From: Hydrogenophilales bacterium
GTDB taxonomy: Bacteria > Pseudomonadota > Gammaproteobacteria > Burkholderiales > Thiobacillaceae
Assembly: GCA_016703155.1 (NCBI GenBank)
Contig: JADJCP010000003.1
Span: 124,001 to 188,000 of the forward strand
Reading direction: 5' to 3'
Length of the DNA: 64,000 nucleotides
Made by a program: the position numbers and the translations under genes. Position 1 is the stretch's first letter. The number at the start of each line of letters is the position of its first letter. Shown here piece by piece: positions 52,572 through 61,142 of this stretch. The notes beneath the pieces were generated by a model. That model was given only the letters and a program-made list of their open reading frames with translations, was not told where the DNA came from and ran no database searches.

Positions 52572-53942
52572 ATGAAAAAATGGATCGCTGGTTTGGCCAT
52601 GTCGTTCGGCATGGTGGCAGGCGCGCAAGCCATCGGCTTGCCGGACTTCACGGATCTGGTGGAAAGGCAGGGCGCGTCCGTGGTGAACATTACCACCACG
52701 CAGGAAAAGGGTGCCATTGCGCATCCACGCGTGCCCAACATGCCCAAGGACGAGATGTTCGAATTCTTCAAGCGCTTCAAAATGCCTGAAAGCGAGCAAC
52801 GCTCGATGCCCCCCAAGCGCGGCCAGGGCTCGGGCTTCATCATCAGTTCCGATGGCTACATCCTGACCAACACGCATGTCATCGACTCTGTCGATGAGGT
52901 CACCGTCAAGCTCAACGACAAGCGGGAATTCACCGCCAAGGTAATCGGCAGCGACGACCGCACCGATATCGCCCTGCTGAAGATCGACGCCAGCAATCTG
53001 CCCAAGGTGACGATAGGCGAACCGAGCCGGTTGAAAGTCGGCGAGTGGGTTCTTGCCATCGGCGCGCCGTTCGGCTTCGAAAACTCAGCCACCGCCGGGA
53101 TCGTCTCGGCAAAGGGCCGGGCCTTGCCGGACGAGAACTATGTTCCCTTCATCCAGACCGATGTCGCCGTCAATCCCGGCAACTCTGGGGGGCCGCTGTT
53201 CAACCTGCGTGGCGAGGTGGTGGGCGTCAACTCGCAGATCATCTCTCGCTCGGGTGGCTACATGGGCCTGTCCTTCGCCATCCCCATCGACGTCGCCATG
53301 GACGTCGCCAGGCAGATCCGCGACAGCGGCAAGGTTAATCGGGGCCGTCTTGGCGTGTTGATCCAGGAAGTCACCGCCGATCTGGCCGATACCTTCGGCA
53401 TGCGCGATCCGCGCGGCGCGCTGGTGTCCGAGGTCGAGCCGGGTGGCCCCGCCGACAAGGCTGGTTTGAAGCCTTCGGACATCATCCTCAAATTCGATGG
53501 CCGCGATGTGCCCAACTCCATCGAGTTGCCACGCATGGTCGGTGCCACCGCGCCGGGGACACGTTCCACGTTGGGCGTCTGGCGCAAGGGCAAGATGCAC
53601 GAAATCAGCATCATCGTTGGCGAGATGCCGCAGGACAAGCTGGCGGGCGAGAGTCCGAAGAAGCGGGTCGCCAACAAGGCCGGTCTGGTGGTCTCCAAGC
53701 TGACCGCTGACCAGAAGCGCGATCTCAAGGTGGACTCCGGCGTGATCGTCGAGGAGGCAACCGGTGCCGCGGGTCGCGCCGGCTTGCGCCCGGACGATAT
53801 TATCGTCTCGGTGGATGGCGATCCGGTGAATAGCGCCGAGGAACTGTCGAGTCGCCTGAATGACAACGACCGCAAGAACTTCGCCCTGCTGGTGAAGCGC
53901 GGCGACGGCTCACTCTATGTTCCGCTGCGGCTGACCCGATAA
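52572..53942 (+). CDS. degQ: periplasmic Do-family serine protease DegQ/MucD
   Basis: A 456-residue HtrA protease. Signal peptide 1-20. Catalytic triad His102 (LTNTHVIDSVDEV), Asp132 (DDRTDIALL) and Ser205 (NPGNSGGPLF). PDZ1 spans about 258-345 (RGRLGVLIQEVTADLADTFG) and PDZ2 about 370-456 (AGRAGLRPDDIIVSVDGD). The long loop in the first domain (IAHPRVPNMPKDEMF) marks it as a Do protein, not DegS. It follows rseC in the sigma-E operon. I use degQ for the symbol; mucD or degP would be equally acceptable. Confidence 0.9.
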   Translation: MKKWIAGLAMSFGMVAGAQAIGLPDFTDLVERQGASVVNITTTQEKGAIAHPRVPNMPKDEMFEFFKRFKMPESEQRSMPPKRGQGSGFIISSDGYILTNTHVIDSVDEVTVKLNDKREFTAKVIGSDDRTDIALLKIDASNLPKVTIGEPSRLKVGEWVLAIGAPFGFENSATAGIVSAKGRALPDENYVPFIQTDVAVNPGNSGGPLFNLRGEVVGVNSQIISRSGGYMGLSFAIPIDVAMDVARQIRDSGKVNRGRLGVLIQEVTADLADTFGMRDPRGALVSEVEPGGPADKAGLKPSDIILKFDGRDVPNSIELPRMVGATAPGTRSTLGVWRKGKMHEISIIVGEMPQDKLAGESPKKRVANKAGLVVSKLTADQKRDLKVDSGVIVEEATGAAGRAGLRPDDIIVSVDGDPVNSAEELSSRLNDNDRKNFALLVKRGDGSLYVPLRLTR

Positions 53943-53964
53943 AATCCCGACAACGCGTTGCACT

Positions 53965-54000
53965 CATACCGCCTGGCTGAGCCGGGCGGTATGCTTTTTA
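53965..54000 (+). terminator. rho-independent terminator after degQ
   Basis: CATACCGCC (53965-53973) and GGCGGTATG (53985-53993) form a 9-pair stem around an 11-base loop, followed by CTTTTTA. It lies 23 bases past the degQ stop and ends the sigma-E operon. Confidence 0.8.
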
Positions 54001-54023
54001 CCCCGAAAAACTGGAGACCGCCC

Positions 54024-54806
54024 ATGAAATCCATGCTTGCCCTCGCCCTGTTTGCCTTCAGTCAAGCCAGCTTCGCCGCCATCGTCGGCAAGGATGTTCA
54101 ATACCCGGCCGGTGACACTGTCATGAAGGGTTACCTGGCTTATGACGATGCCATAAAGGGCCGGCGCGCCGGTGTTCTGGTGGTCCCTGAGTGGTGGGGC
54201 GTCAACGATTACGGCCGAAAGCGCGCCCGCATGCTCGCCGAGCAAGGTTATGTCGCCTTGGTGGTGGACATGTACGGCGGCGGACAGACCGCGGCAAACC
54301 CGAAGGACGCCGGGGTGCTGGCGGGTGGCGTCAACAAGAACCCTTCGGTGGCCCTGGCGCGCTTCCAGGCCGCCGAGAAATTCCTGGGCAAACACGCCAG
54401 CGTCAAGAAGGGTGAGCTCGCCGCGCTGGGTTACTGCTTCGGCGGTGGCGTGGTGTTGAACATGGCGCGTCTTGGCGAACCCCTGAAGGCGGTGGTCAGC
54501 TATCACGGCATCCTGGCCTCGGATATTCCGGTCAAGGCCGGCGATATTAAAGCCCGACTGCGCGTCTTCAACGGCGCCGCCGACCCGCTGGTGCCGCCGG
54601 CCCAGGTGGACAGCTTCAAGACCGACATGGACAACGCCAAGGTCGACTACAAACTGGTGAACTACCCCGACGCCAAGCACACCTTTACCAATCGCGAGGC
54701 CGACAGCTACGCCGCGCAGTTCGGCCTGCCGCTGAAATACGACGTCAACGCGGACAGCGATTCCTGGACACAGACCCTGGAATTCCTGAAGGCGACCTTC
54801 AAGTAA
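54024..54806 (+). CDS. exported dienelactone hydrolase family protein
   Basis: A 260-residue alpha/beta hydrolase with an N-terminal signal peptide (MKSMLALALFAFSQASFAA). Nucleophile Cys sits in ALGYCFGGGVV, the catalytic Asp in NGAADPLVPPAQ and His in DAKHTFTN, a Cys-Asp-His triad typical of dienelactone hydrolases. Export to the periplasm is unusual for chlorocatechol enzymes, so the true substrate is likely another ester. The ATG at 54024 is preceded by GGAG; an open frame runs farther up through the terminator. It stands alone between two hairpins. Confidence 0.86.
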   Translation: MKSMLALALFAFSQASFAAIVGKDVQYPAGDTVMKGYLAYDDAIKGRRAGVLVVPEWWGVNDYGRKRARMLAEQGYVALVVDMYGGGQTAANPKDAGVLAGGVNKNPSVALARFQAAEKFLGKHASVKKGELAALGYCFGGGVVLNMARLGEPLKAVVSYHGILASDIPVKAGDIKARLRVFNGAADPLVPPAQVDSFKTDMDNAKVDYKLVNYPDAKHTFTNREADSYAAQFGLPLKYDVNADSDSWTQTLEFLKATFK

Positions 54807-54816
54807 ATCACCCGCG

Positions 54817-54836
54817 ACCCGGCCCGTGGGCCGGGT
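54817..54836 (+). terminator. hairpin after the dienelactone hydrolase gene
   Basis: ACCCGGCCC (54817-54825) pairs with GGGCCGGGT (54828-54836) around a two-base loop, about 10 bases after the stop. No clear T run follows, so termination efficiency is uncertain. Confidence 0.55.
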
Positions 54837-54900
54837 GATCGTCTGAATACCCCCGGCTTCGGGTAGAATGGCGCCCCAATCTTCGTGTAGCGCCAAACCC

Positions 54901-56694
54901 ATGCAGCACATCCGCAATTTCTCCATCATCGCCCATATCGACCACGGCAAATCGACCCTGGCCGACCGGATCATCCATCGTTGCGGTGGACTCTCCGACC
55001 GGGAGATGGAGGCGCAGGTGCTGGACTCGATGGATCTGGAGCGCGAGCGCGGCATCACCATCAAGGCGCAGACCGCCGCCTTGCGCTATCAGGCGCGCGA
55101 CGGTCAGGTATACCAACTCAACCTGATCGATACGCCGGGGCATGTCGACTTCTCCTACGAAGTATCGCGCTCGCTGTCGGCGTGCGAGGGCGCGCTTCTG
55201 GTGGTCGATGCCTCGCAGGGCGTCGAGGCGCAGACCGTGGCGAATTGTTATACGGCCATCGAGCTGGGCGTCGAGGTGGTGCCCGTGCTCAACAAGATCG
55301 ACCTGCCCTCGGCCGATCCGGAGCGGGTGATCCACGAGATCGAGGATATTGTCGGCATCCCGTCCGACGATGCCGTGCGTTGCTCGGCGAAGACCGGTCT
55401 GGGGATCGACGATGTCCTGGAGGCCGTGGTGGCGCGCGTTCCGGCGCCCAGGGGCAAGCCGGATGCGCCGCTCAAGGCCCTGATCACCGATTCCTGGTTC
55501 GACAACTATGTCGGCGTGGTCATGCTGGTGCGCGTCGTCGATGGCTGCCTGCGGCCGAAGGACAAGATCCGCCTCATGGCCGGCGGCACCGAGCATCTGT
55601 GCGAACAGGTCGGCGTGTTCACGCCCAAGTCCGTGGCGCGCGATAGTCTCTCGGCGGGCGAGGTCGGTTTCATCACCGCCGGCATCAAGGAGCTGGCCAG
55701 CGCCAAGGTGGGCGATACCGTGACCCTCGTGGCCGCTCCGGCCAGCGAGGCCTTGCCAGGCTTCAAGGAGATCAAGTCGCAGGTGTTCGCCGGGCTCTAC
55801 CCGGTCGATTCACACGAGTATGACCAGTTGCGCGATGCCCTGACCAAGCTGCAACTCAACGACGCTTCGCTGCACTTCGAGCCGGAGACCTCGCAGGCCC
55901 TGGGCTTCGGCTTCCGCTGCGGTTTCCTCGGCCTGCTGCACATGGAGATCGTGCAGGAGCGTCTGGAGCGCGAGTACAACCAGAACCTGATCACCACGGC
56001 GCCGACGGTGGAGTACGAAATCGTCATGAAGGACGGCAAGGTTCAGTTGCTGGAAAATCCCTCGAAGCTGCCCGATCCGGGCAAGTTCGAGGAGATCCGC
56101 GAGCCGATCATCACCGCTACCATCCTGGTGCCCGACGAGTATCTGGGCAATGTCATGACCCTGTGCAACCTCAAGCGCGGCGCCCAGGTCGACATGAAAT
56201 ACATGGGTCATCAGGTGATGTTGAAATACGACCTGCCGCTCAACGAAGTGGTCATGGACTTCTTCGATAAACTGAAGTCGACCAGCCGGGGCTATGCCTC
56301 GCTCGACTACGAGTTCAAGGAGTTCCGCGCCGACGATCTGGTGAAGCTGGATGTTCTGGTCAACGGCGAGAAGGTCGATGCCCTGTCGCTCATCGTGCAT
56401 CGCTCGACGGCGCAGTACCGAGGTCGTGAACTGGTCGCGAAGATGCGGGAACTAATCCCGAGGCAGATGTTCGATGTCGCGGTGCAGGCGGCGATCGGTA
56501 CGCACATCATCGCCCGCGAAACGGTCAAGGCGCTGCGCAAGAACGTCCTGGCCAAATGTTACGGCGGCGACATCACCCGCAAGCGCAAATTGCTCGAGAA
56601 ACAGAAAGAGGGCAAAAAGCGCATGAAGCAGGTGGGCAACGTCGAAATCCCGCAGGAAGCCTTCCTGGCCATCCTGCAAGTCGGAGAAAAATAA
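54901..56694 (+). CDS. lepA: elongation factor 4 LepA
   Basis: A 597-residue ribosomal GTPase, the standard LepA length. G1 is AHIDHGKST near residue 15-23, G3 DTPGHVDFSYEV around 78, G4 NKID around 132. The C-terminal EF4-specific domain ends with the charged RKRKLLEKQKEGKKRMKQVG stretch. It starts at MQHIRNFSII; the open frame reaches 33 bases upstream. lepB begins one base after the stop. This lepA-lepB link is classic. Confidence 0.97.
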   Translation: MQHIRNFSIIAHIDHGKSTLADRIIHRCGGLSDREMEAQVLDSMDLERERGITIKAQTAALRYQARDGQVYQLNLIDTPGHVDFSYEVSRSLSACEGALLVVDASQGVEAQTVANCYTAIELGVEVVPVLNKIDLPSADPERVIHEIEDIVGIPSDDAVRCSAKTGLGIDDVLEAVVARVPAPRGKPDAPLKALITDSWFDNYVGVVMLVRVVDGCLRPKDKIRLMAGGTEHLCEQVGVFTPKSVARDSLSAGEVGFITAGIKELASAKVGDTVTLVAAPASEALPGFKEIKSQVFAGLYPVDSHEYDQLRDALTKLQLNDASLHFEPETSQALGFGFRCGFLGLLHMEIVQERLEREYNQNLITTAPTVEYEIVMKDGKVQLLENPSKLPDPGKFEEIREPIITATILVPDEYLGNVMTLCNLKRGAQVDMKYMGHQVMLKYDLPLNEVVMDFFDKLKSTSRGYASLDYEFKEFRADDLVKLDVLVNGEKVDALSLIVHRSTAQYRGRELVAKMRELIPRQMFDVAVQAAIGTHIIARETVKALRKNVLAKCYGGDITRKRKLLEKQKEGKKRMKQVGNVEIPQEAFLAILQVGEK

Positions 56695-57501
56695 GTGAAT
56701 TTTGCATTGATTCTGTTTGTCGCCCTGGTCGTCACCGGGGCCATCTGGTTGATCGACAGCCTGACCACCGGCCGTAACCGCCCCAAGGAGGCCAAGCTGC
56801 CCTGGCTGGTGGATTACTCGAAGAGTTTCTTTCCGGTCATCCTGATCGTCTTCGGCCTGCGTTCCTTCCTGGTCGAGCCGTTCAAGATTCCGTCCGGCTC
56901 GATGTTGCCGACCTTGCTGATCGGCGACTTCATCCTGGTCAATAAGTACGAATACGGCATCCGTCTGCCGATCCTGAACAAGAAGATCGTCGAGATCGGC
57001 CAGCCCAAGCATGGCGATGTCATGGTCTTCCGCTATCCCAAGGATCCGTCGCTGGACTATATCAAGCGCGTCATCGGCCTGCCCGGCGATATGGTCTCCT
57101 ACCAGGACAAGCGTTTGAGTATCAACGGTCAGCCGGTGGCTGTCGAAGCCGCGGGCAATTTCAACTATGTCACCAACGGTTTGAACTACATCGATGGTCA
57201 GACCTGGAGTGAGCGCCTGGGTACGCACACGCATCTCGCCATGACCCAGAAGGACATGCCGCCGGTGTTGCTGCATCAGGTGGAAGGCGATTTCCCCGAG
57301 CGCCAGAACTGCACTTACAATGAACAGGGATTTGTCTGCAAGGTGCCCGCCGGGCATTACTTCATGATGGGCGACAACCGCGATGCCAGCAACGATTCGC
57401 GCTACTGGGGCTTCGTGCCGGATCAGAATGTCGTTGGCCGTGCCTTCATGATCTGGTGGAATTTCGGGGAATTCTCACGTATCGGTCACTTCATCGAATA
57501 G
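56695..57501 (+). CDS. lepB: signal peptidase I LepB
   Basis: A 268-residue inner membrane protease removing signal peptides. The first residues (3-21) and 45-60 are membrane helices. The catalytic Ser69 is in IPSGSMLPTLL and Lys124 in DYIKRVIGLPGD; box E MGDNRDASNDSRYWGFVP is intact. It starts with GTG immediately after the lepA stop. The protein is somewhat shorter than E. coli LepB (324) in the beta-hairpin insertion. Confidence 0.95.
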   Translation: MNFALILFVALVVTGAIWLIDSLTTGRNRPKEAKLPWLVDYSKSFFPVILIVFGLRSFLVEPFKIPSGSMLPTLLIGDFILVNKYEYGIRLPILNKKIVEIGQPKHGDVMVFRYPKDPSLDYIKRVIGLPGDMVSYQDKRLSINGQPVAVEAAGNFNYVTNGLNYIDGQTWSERLGTHTHLAMTQKDMPPVLLHQVEGDFPERQNCTYNEQGFVCKVPAGHYFMMGDNRDASNDSRYWGFVPDQNVVGRAFMIWWNFGEFSRIGHFIE

Positions 57502-57510
57502 GGGGCGGTC

Positions 57511-57885
57511 ATGAAGGCAAACACGGCGAAGTCACAACAGGGCGTGACGCTGATCGGCCTGGCCTTTTTCCTGGCCTTGGGGACGGTCGTCGCGTTGATC
57601 GGCATGCGGGCGGCGCCCTTCTATATCGACTATTTCACGATGCGCAGCATGCTTCAGAACCTGGCTTCGGAAAAACGCACCGCGACCGACCGGGAACTGC
57701 GCCGGGACTTCGACATGCGCGCCAACACCAATTATCTGATCGGTTATGGCTCCGGCGATCTGGTCATCGATCGCGATAATGGTTACCTGACCTTGACCGT
57801 GTCGATGTCCGACAAGAAGTCCTTGGTCGGTGGCGTCAGTCTCCTCATGGAGCTGGACGCCAAGGCTTCGGCCATCCTTAACTGA
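57511..57885 (+). CDS. DUF4845 family membrane protein
   Basis: A 124-residue protein with one N-terminal helix (about 12-32, GVTLIGLAFFLALGTVVALI) and a soluble tail with YIDYFTMRSMLQNLAS. The N-terminal pattern is pilin-like. It matches DUF4845, which regularly lies between lepB and rnc in betaproteobacteria. Its stop shares one base with the rnc ATG, indicating translational coupling. Function unknown. Confidence 0.87.
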   Translation: MKANTAKSQQGVTLIGLAFFLALGTVVALIGMRAAPFYIDYFTMRSMLQNLASEKRTATDRELRRDFDMRANTNYLIGYGSGDLVIDRDNGYLTLTVSMSDKKSLVGGVSLLMELDAKASAILN

Positions 57886-58556
57886 TGTCCCTGGAAGACC
57901 TGCAAGAGCGGCTGGGATATCGCTTCCGGCGTCGCGAGTTGCTCAACCAGGCGCTCACGCATCGCAGCCACAGCGCCAGCAATAATGAACGTTTGGAATT
58001 CCTTGGGGATGGCGTGCTCAACTGCATCGTCGGTTTGAATCTGTATGAACGCTTTCCTGGCCTGCGCGAGGGACAGTTGTCGCGACTGCGCGCCAATCTG
58101 GTCAACCAGCAGCCCCTGTTCGAGATCGCCCGCGAGCTTGATCTAGGTCACTACCTGAGCCTGGGTGAAGGTGAATTGAAGAGCGGCGGCGCAAGCCGGC
58201 CATCCATTCTGGCGGACAGCCTGGAGTCGGTGCTCGGCGCGGTTTTGCTGGACGGTGGTTTCGATACAGCGCGCCAACTGGTTGGCCGTCTGTTCGCCAG
58301 CCGCCTGAACGAGATCGACCCCGATGCCCAGGGCAAGGATGCCAAGACCCAGCTTCAGGAATGGCTGCAATCGCGCCATCGGGGGCTGCCAGCCTACAAC
58401 CTGATCGAGGTCAGCGGTCAGGCACATGCCCAGAACTTCAATGTCGAATGCCGGATCGATGTCATCGGCCTGCGTTCCACCGGCGAGGGCAGCAGCCGCA
58501 AGTCGGCTGAACAGGCCGCCGCCGCCGCCGCGTTACGCAAATTGCAGGTGCCATGA
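57885..58556 (+). CDS. rnc: ribonuclease III
   Basis: A 223-residue endonuclease for double-stranded RNA in rRNA processing. The RNase III signature NNERLEFLGDGVLN lies at about 33-46 with the catalytic acidic residues, then DSLESVLGAVLLDGGFD. The dsRNA-binding domain is at about 155-222 with EGSSRKSAEQAAAAAAL. Length is near E. coli (226). It overlaps era by four bases. Confidence 0.97.
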   Translation: MSLEDLQERLGYRFRRRELLNQALTHRSHSASNNERLEFLGDGVLNCIVGLNLYERFPGLREGQLSRLRANLVNQQPLFEIARELDLGHYLSLGEGELKSGGASRPSILADSLESVLGAVLLDGGFDTARQLVGRLFASRLNEIDPDAQGKDAKTQLQEWLQSRHRGLPAYNLIEVSGQAHAQNFNVECRIDVIGLRSTGEGSSRKSAEQAAAAAALRKLQVP

Positions 58557-59449
58557 GCGAACTTCAGAATTTCCGGGCGGGCTTCATCGCCGTCGTCGGA
58601 CGGCCCAACGTCGGCAAATCGACCTTGGTGAATGCCTTGGTGGGCGCCAAGGTCAGCATCGTTTCAAGCAAGCCGCAGACGACCCGGCACCGGATTCTGG
58701 GGGTGCGTACCCGCGCTGGTGCCCAGTTTGTCTTCGTCGATACCCCCGGCTTCCAGACCAAGCACCGCAACGCCTTGAATCAGTCGATGAACCGTGTCGT
58801 CGCCCAGTCTCTGGCCGATGTCGACGCCGTCCTGTTCCTGATCGAGTCGATGCGTTTCGATGCCGCCGACGAACGCGTCCTGAAATTGCTGCCCAAGGAC
58901 ATACCGGTCATCCTGGTGGTCAACAAGATCGACCAGCTTGCCGACAAGACCCGCTTGCTGCCCTTCCTGCAGGCGGCGGCGCAACGCTTCGACTTCGCTG
59001 AAATCGTCCCGCTGTCGGCACTGGATGGCCGGGACAGCGAGCGCCTGCTGGATATCCTCCAGCCGCGTCTGCCGGAAGCCGAACCGCTCTTCGAGGAAGC
59101 GGCGATTACCGACCGCAGCGAACGCTTCCTCGCCGCGGAGATCCTGCGCGAGAAGGTCTTCCGCCTTACCGGCGACGAGATTCCCTATGGGGTCGCCGTC
59201 GAGATCGAACAGTTCCAGCAGGAACCGAGCGGCATGCGCCGCATCGCCGCCGTCATTTGGGTCGACCGCGACGCGCACAAGCCCATCCTCCTGGGCAAGA
59301 GCGGCGAGCATCTGAAGCGGATCGCCAGCGAGGCTCGCCAGGACATGGAGCGTCTCTTCGATGCCAAGGTCTTCCTCAACTGCTGGATCAAGGTGAAGAG
59401 CGGCTGGACCGACAACGCGGCGCTGCTCAAGTCCCTCGGACACGACTGA
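58553..59449 (+). CDS. era: GTPase Era
   Basis: A 298-residue 16S rRNA-binding GTPase. G1 GRPNVGKST (17-25), G3 DTPGFQ, G4 NKID, then a C-terminal KH domain (residues about 200-290, with ILLGKSGEHLKRIASEARQDME). Standard length. Overlaps rnc by four bases; recO starts 15 bases after the stop. Confidence 0.97.
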   Translation: MSELQNFRAGFIAVVGRPNVGKSTLVNALVGAKVSIVSSKPQTTRHRILGVRTRAGAQFVFVDTPGFQTKHRNALNQSMNRVVAQSLADVDAVLFLIESMRFDAADERVLKLLPKDIPVILVVNKIDQLADKTRLLPFLQAAAQRFDFAEIVPLSALDGRDSERLLDILQPRLPEAEPLFEEAAITDRSERFLAAEILREKVFRLTGDEIPYGVAVEIEQFQQEPSGMRRIAAVIWVDRDAHKPILLGKSGEHLKRIASEARQDMERLFDAKVFLNCWIKVKSGWTDNAALLKSLGHD

Positions 59450-59463
59450 ACTCAACGCATGCC

Positions 59464-60165
59464 ATGGGCGAAAAGGTCGACAACGAGCTCGCCTATATCC
59501 TGCATGCGTATCCTTACCGCGAGACCAGCCTCATCGTCGAGGCCCTGAGCCGGGAACGTGGGCGGGTAAGCCTGGTCGCGCGCGGCGCGCGCCGACCGAT
59601 GTCTTCGCTGAAGTCCCGTCTGCTGGCCTTCCAGCCTTTGCTGTTGTCGTGGTTCGGCAAGGGCGGGCTGCGCACCTTGCACGCTTCCGAGTGGCGGGGC
59701 GGCGATGTCCGGCTGCTGGGCCAGGGCTTGATGTGCGGTTTCTATCTGAACGAGTTGCTGCTCAAGCTGTTGCCGCCGGATGATGCGCATCAGGCCTTGT
59801 TCGACCGCTATGTCGCGACACTAGAGGCACTGGCCGACGCGGTCGATCCCGAACCCATCCTACGCCGTTTTGAGCTCGACCTGCTCTCCGAGCTGGGCTA
59901 CGCCCAGACGCTGGATCACTGCGGCGATGGCGCGCGGATCGAGGCCTCGGGACGTTATGGTTACCTCCCCGGGGAGGGCGTCATCGCCCATGGGCAAGGT
60001 TGTAGCTACAGCGGAAAGACCCTGCTCGATATGGCGCGCGGCGATTTTCGCGACCCGCGTACCTTGGCCGAAAGCAAGCAATTGATGCGCGGCCTGATCA
60101 ACCACTACCTGGGTGACAAGCCCCTCATGACCCGGCAGCTCCTCGTCGACCTGCAAAGCCTGTAA
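59464..60165 (+). CDS. recO: DNA repair protein RecO
   Basis: A 233-residue recombination mediator that helps RecA displace SSB. N-terminal OB fold shows AYILHAYPYRETSLIVEALSR and VARGARRPMSSL; the C-terminal helical part has ELDLLSELGYAQTLDHC and ends MTRQLLVDLQSL. It starts at ATG 59464 giving MGEKVDNE. The usual zinc cysteines are absent, as in many Gram-negative RecO. pdxJ follows after a repeat array. Confidence 0.93.
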   Translation: MGEKVDNELAYILHAYPYRETSLIVEALSRERGRVSLVARGARRPMSSLKSRLLAFQPLLLSWFGKGGLRTLHASEWRGGDVRLLGQGLMCGFYLNELLLKLLPPDDAHQALFDRYVATLEALADAVDPEPILRRFELDLLSELGYAQTLDHCGDGARIEASGRYGYLPGEGVIAHGQGCSYSGKTLLDMARGDFRDPRTLAESKQLMRGLINHYLGDKPLMTRQLLVDLQSL

Positions 60166-60190
60166 GCCATCCGCGCGGACGACTATACTC

Positions 60191-60230
60191 GTCACCCGTC
60201 ACCCGTCACCCGTCACCCGTCACCCGTCAC
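60191..60230 (+). repeat. heptanucleotide tandem array (GTCACCC, 5.7 copies) in front of pdxJ
   Basis: Five full copies of GTCACCC plus five bases of a sixth run from 60191 to 60230, ending four bases before the pdxJ ATG at 60235. The array fills the region where a ribosome binding site should be. Copy number can change by slippage, which would move or remove upstream signals. Confidence 0.85.
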
Positions 60231-60234
60231 TGAA

Positions 60235-60960
60235 ATGATCAAACTCGGCGTCAACATCGACCACATCGCCACCCTCCGCCAGGCGCGCGGCACCCGTTAC
60301 CCCAGCCCCTTGCAGGCGGCGCTGCTCGCCGAGTCGGCGGGCGCCGACCTGATCACCCTGCATCTTCGCGAAGACCGGCGCCATATTCAGGATGCCGACG
60401 TTTTCGCCATGCGACCCCTCCTGCAAACGCGCATGAATCTTGAAATGGCCGTCACCGACGAAATGATCGCCATCGCCCTGAAGGTCAGGCCCCAGGATGT
60501 CTGCCTGGTTCCCGAGCGGCGCCAGGAATTGACCACGGAAGGCGGTCTCGATGTCGCCGGGCAGCTGACGAAAATCACCGATGCCTGTCGGCATCTCGCC
60601 GAGGCCGGCATCCGCGTGTCGCTGTTCATCGACGCCGAGCCGCGCCAGCTCGATGCCGCCAGCGCCGCCGGCGCTCCGGTGGTGGAGATCCACACGGGTC
60701 GCTTCGCTGACGCCGAAGGCCGATCCGCCGCCGAGGAACTGGCACGCATTCGCCGCGCCGTCGAGCATGGTGTCGGCCTGGGCTTGCACGTCAACGCCGG
60801 TCACGGTCTGCATTACCACAACGTCCAGGATGTCGCCGCCATCCCGGGTGTCGAAGAGCTCAACATCGGTCACGCCATTGTCGCGCAGGCACTGTTTTCA
60901 GGTTGGGAGGGCGCCGTGCGCGAAATGAAACGGCTGATGGTTCAGGCGGCGGGCTTCTAG
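60235..60960 (+). CDS. pdxJ: pyridoxine 5'-phosphate synthase PdxJ
   Basis: A 241-residue TIM-barrel enzyme for pyridoxine phosphate from 3-amino-2-oxopropyl phosphate and deoxyxylulose phosphate. It starts IKLGVNIDHIATLRQARGT, has TLHLREDRRHIQ and AGHGLHYHNV, all with expected catalytic His and Glu residues. Standard length. No Shine-Dalgarno is visible because of the heptamer array upstream. The often-following acpS gene is absent; the next gene is on the other strand. Confidence 0.95.
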   Translation: MIKLGVNIDHIATLRQARGTRYPSPLQAALLAESAGADLITLHLREDRRHIQDADVFAMRPLLQTRMNLEMAVTDEMIAIALKVRPQDVCLVPERRQELTTEGGLDVAGQLTKITDACRHLAEAGIRVSLFIDAEPRQLDAASAAGAPVVEIHTGRFADAEGRSAAEELARIRRAVEHGVGLGLHVNAGHGLHYHNVQDVAAIPGVEELNIGHAIVAQALFSGWEGAVREMKRLMVQAAGF

Positions 60961-61142
60961 CCGCGGTCGCTTATTGCCGAATACAGCAGCTGCAAGCGAC
61001 GACATTCAAGTGGCAGCCGGGAATCGGGTCACTTGCGGAAACGCGCGGGTGGCGGTACGTGTCGAGGCAGGCTTCCGCGTGGTCATTGGCTTTTCTGTTC
61101 CGGAAAGCATGCCAGTCGCGCTTTGCACATGAGGATGGCTTA

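Noticed and set aside
60191..60230. The heptamer array as a CRISPR array
   Set aside because: Repeats are seven bases with no spacers, so it is a simple tandem repeat.
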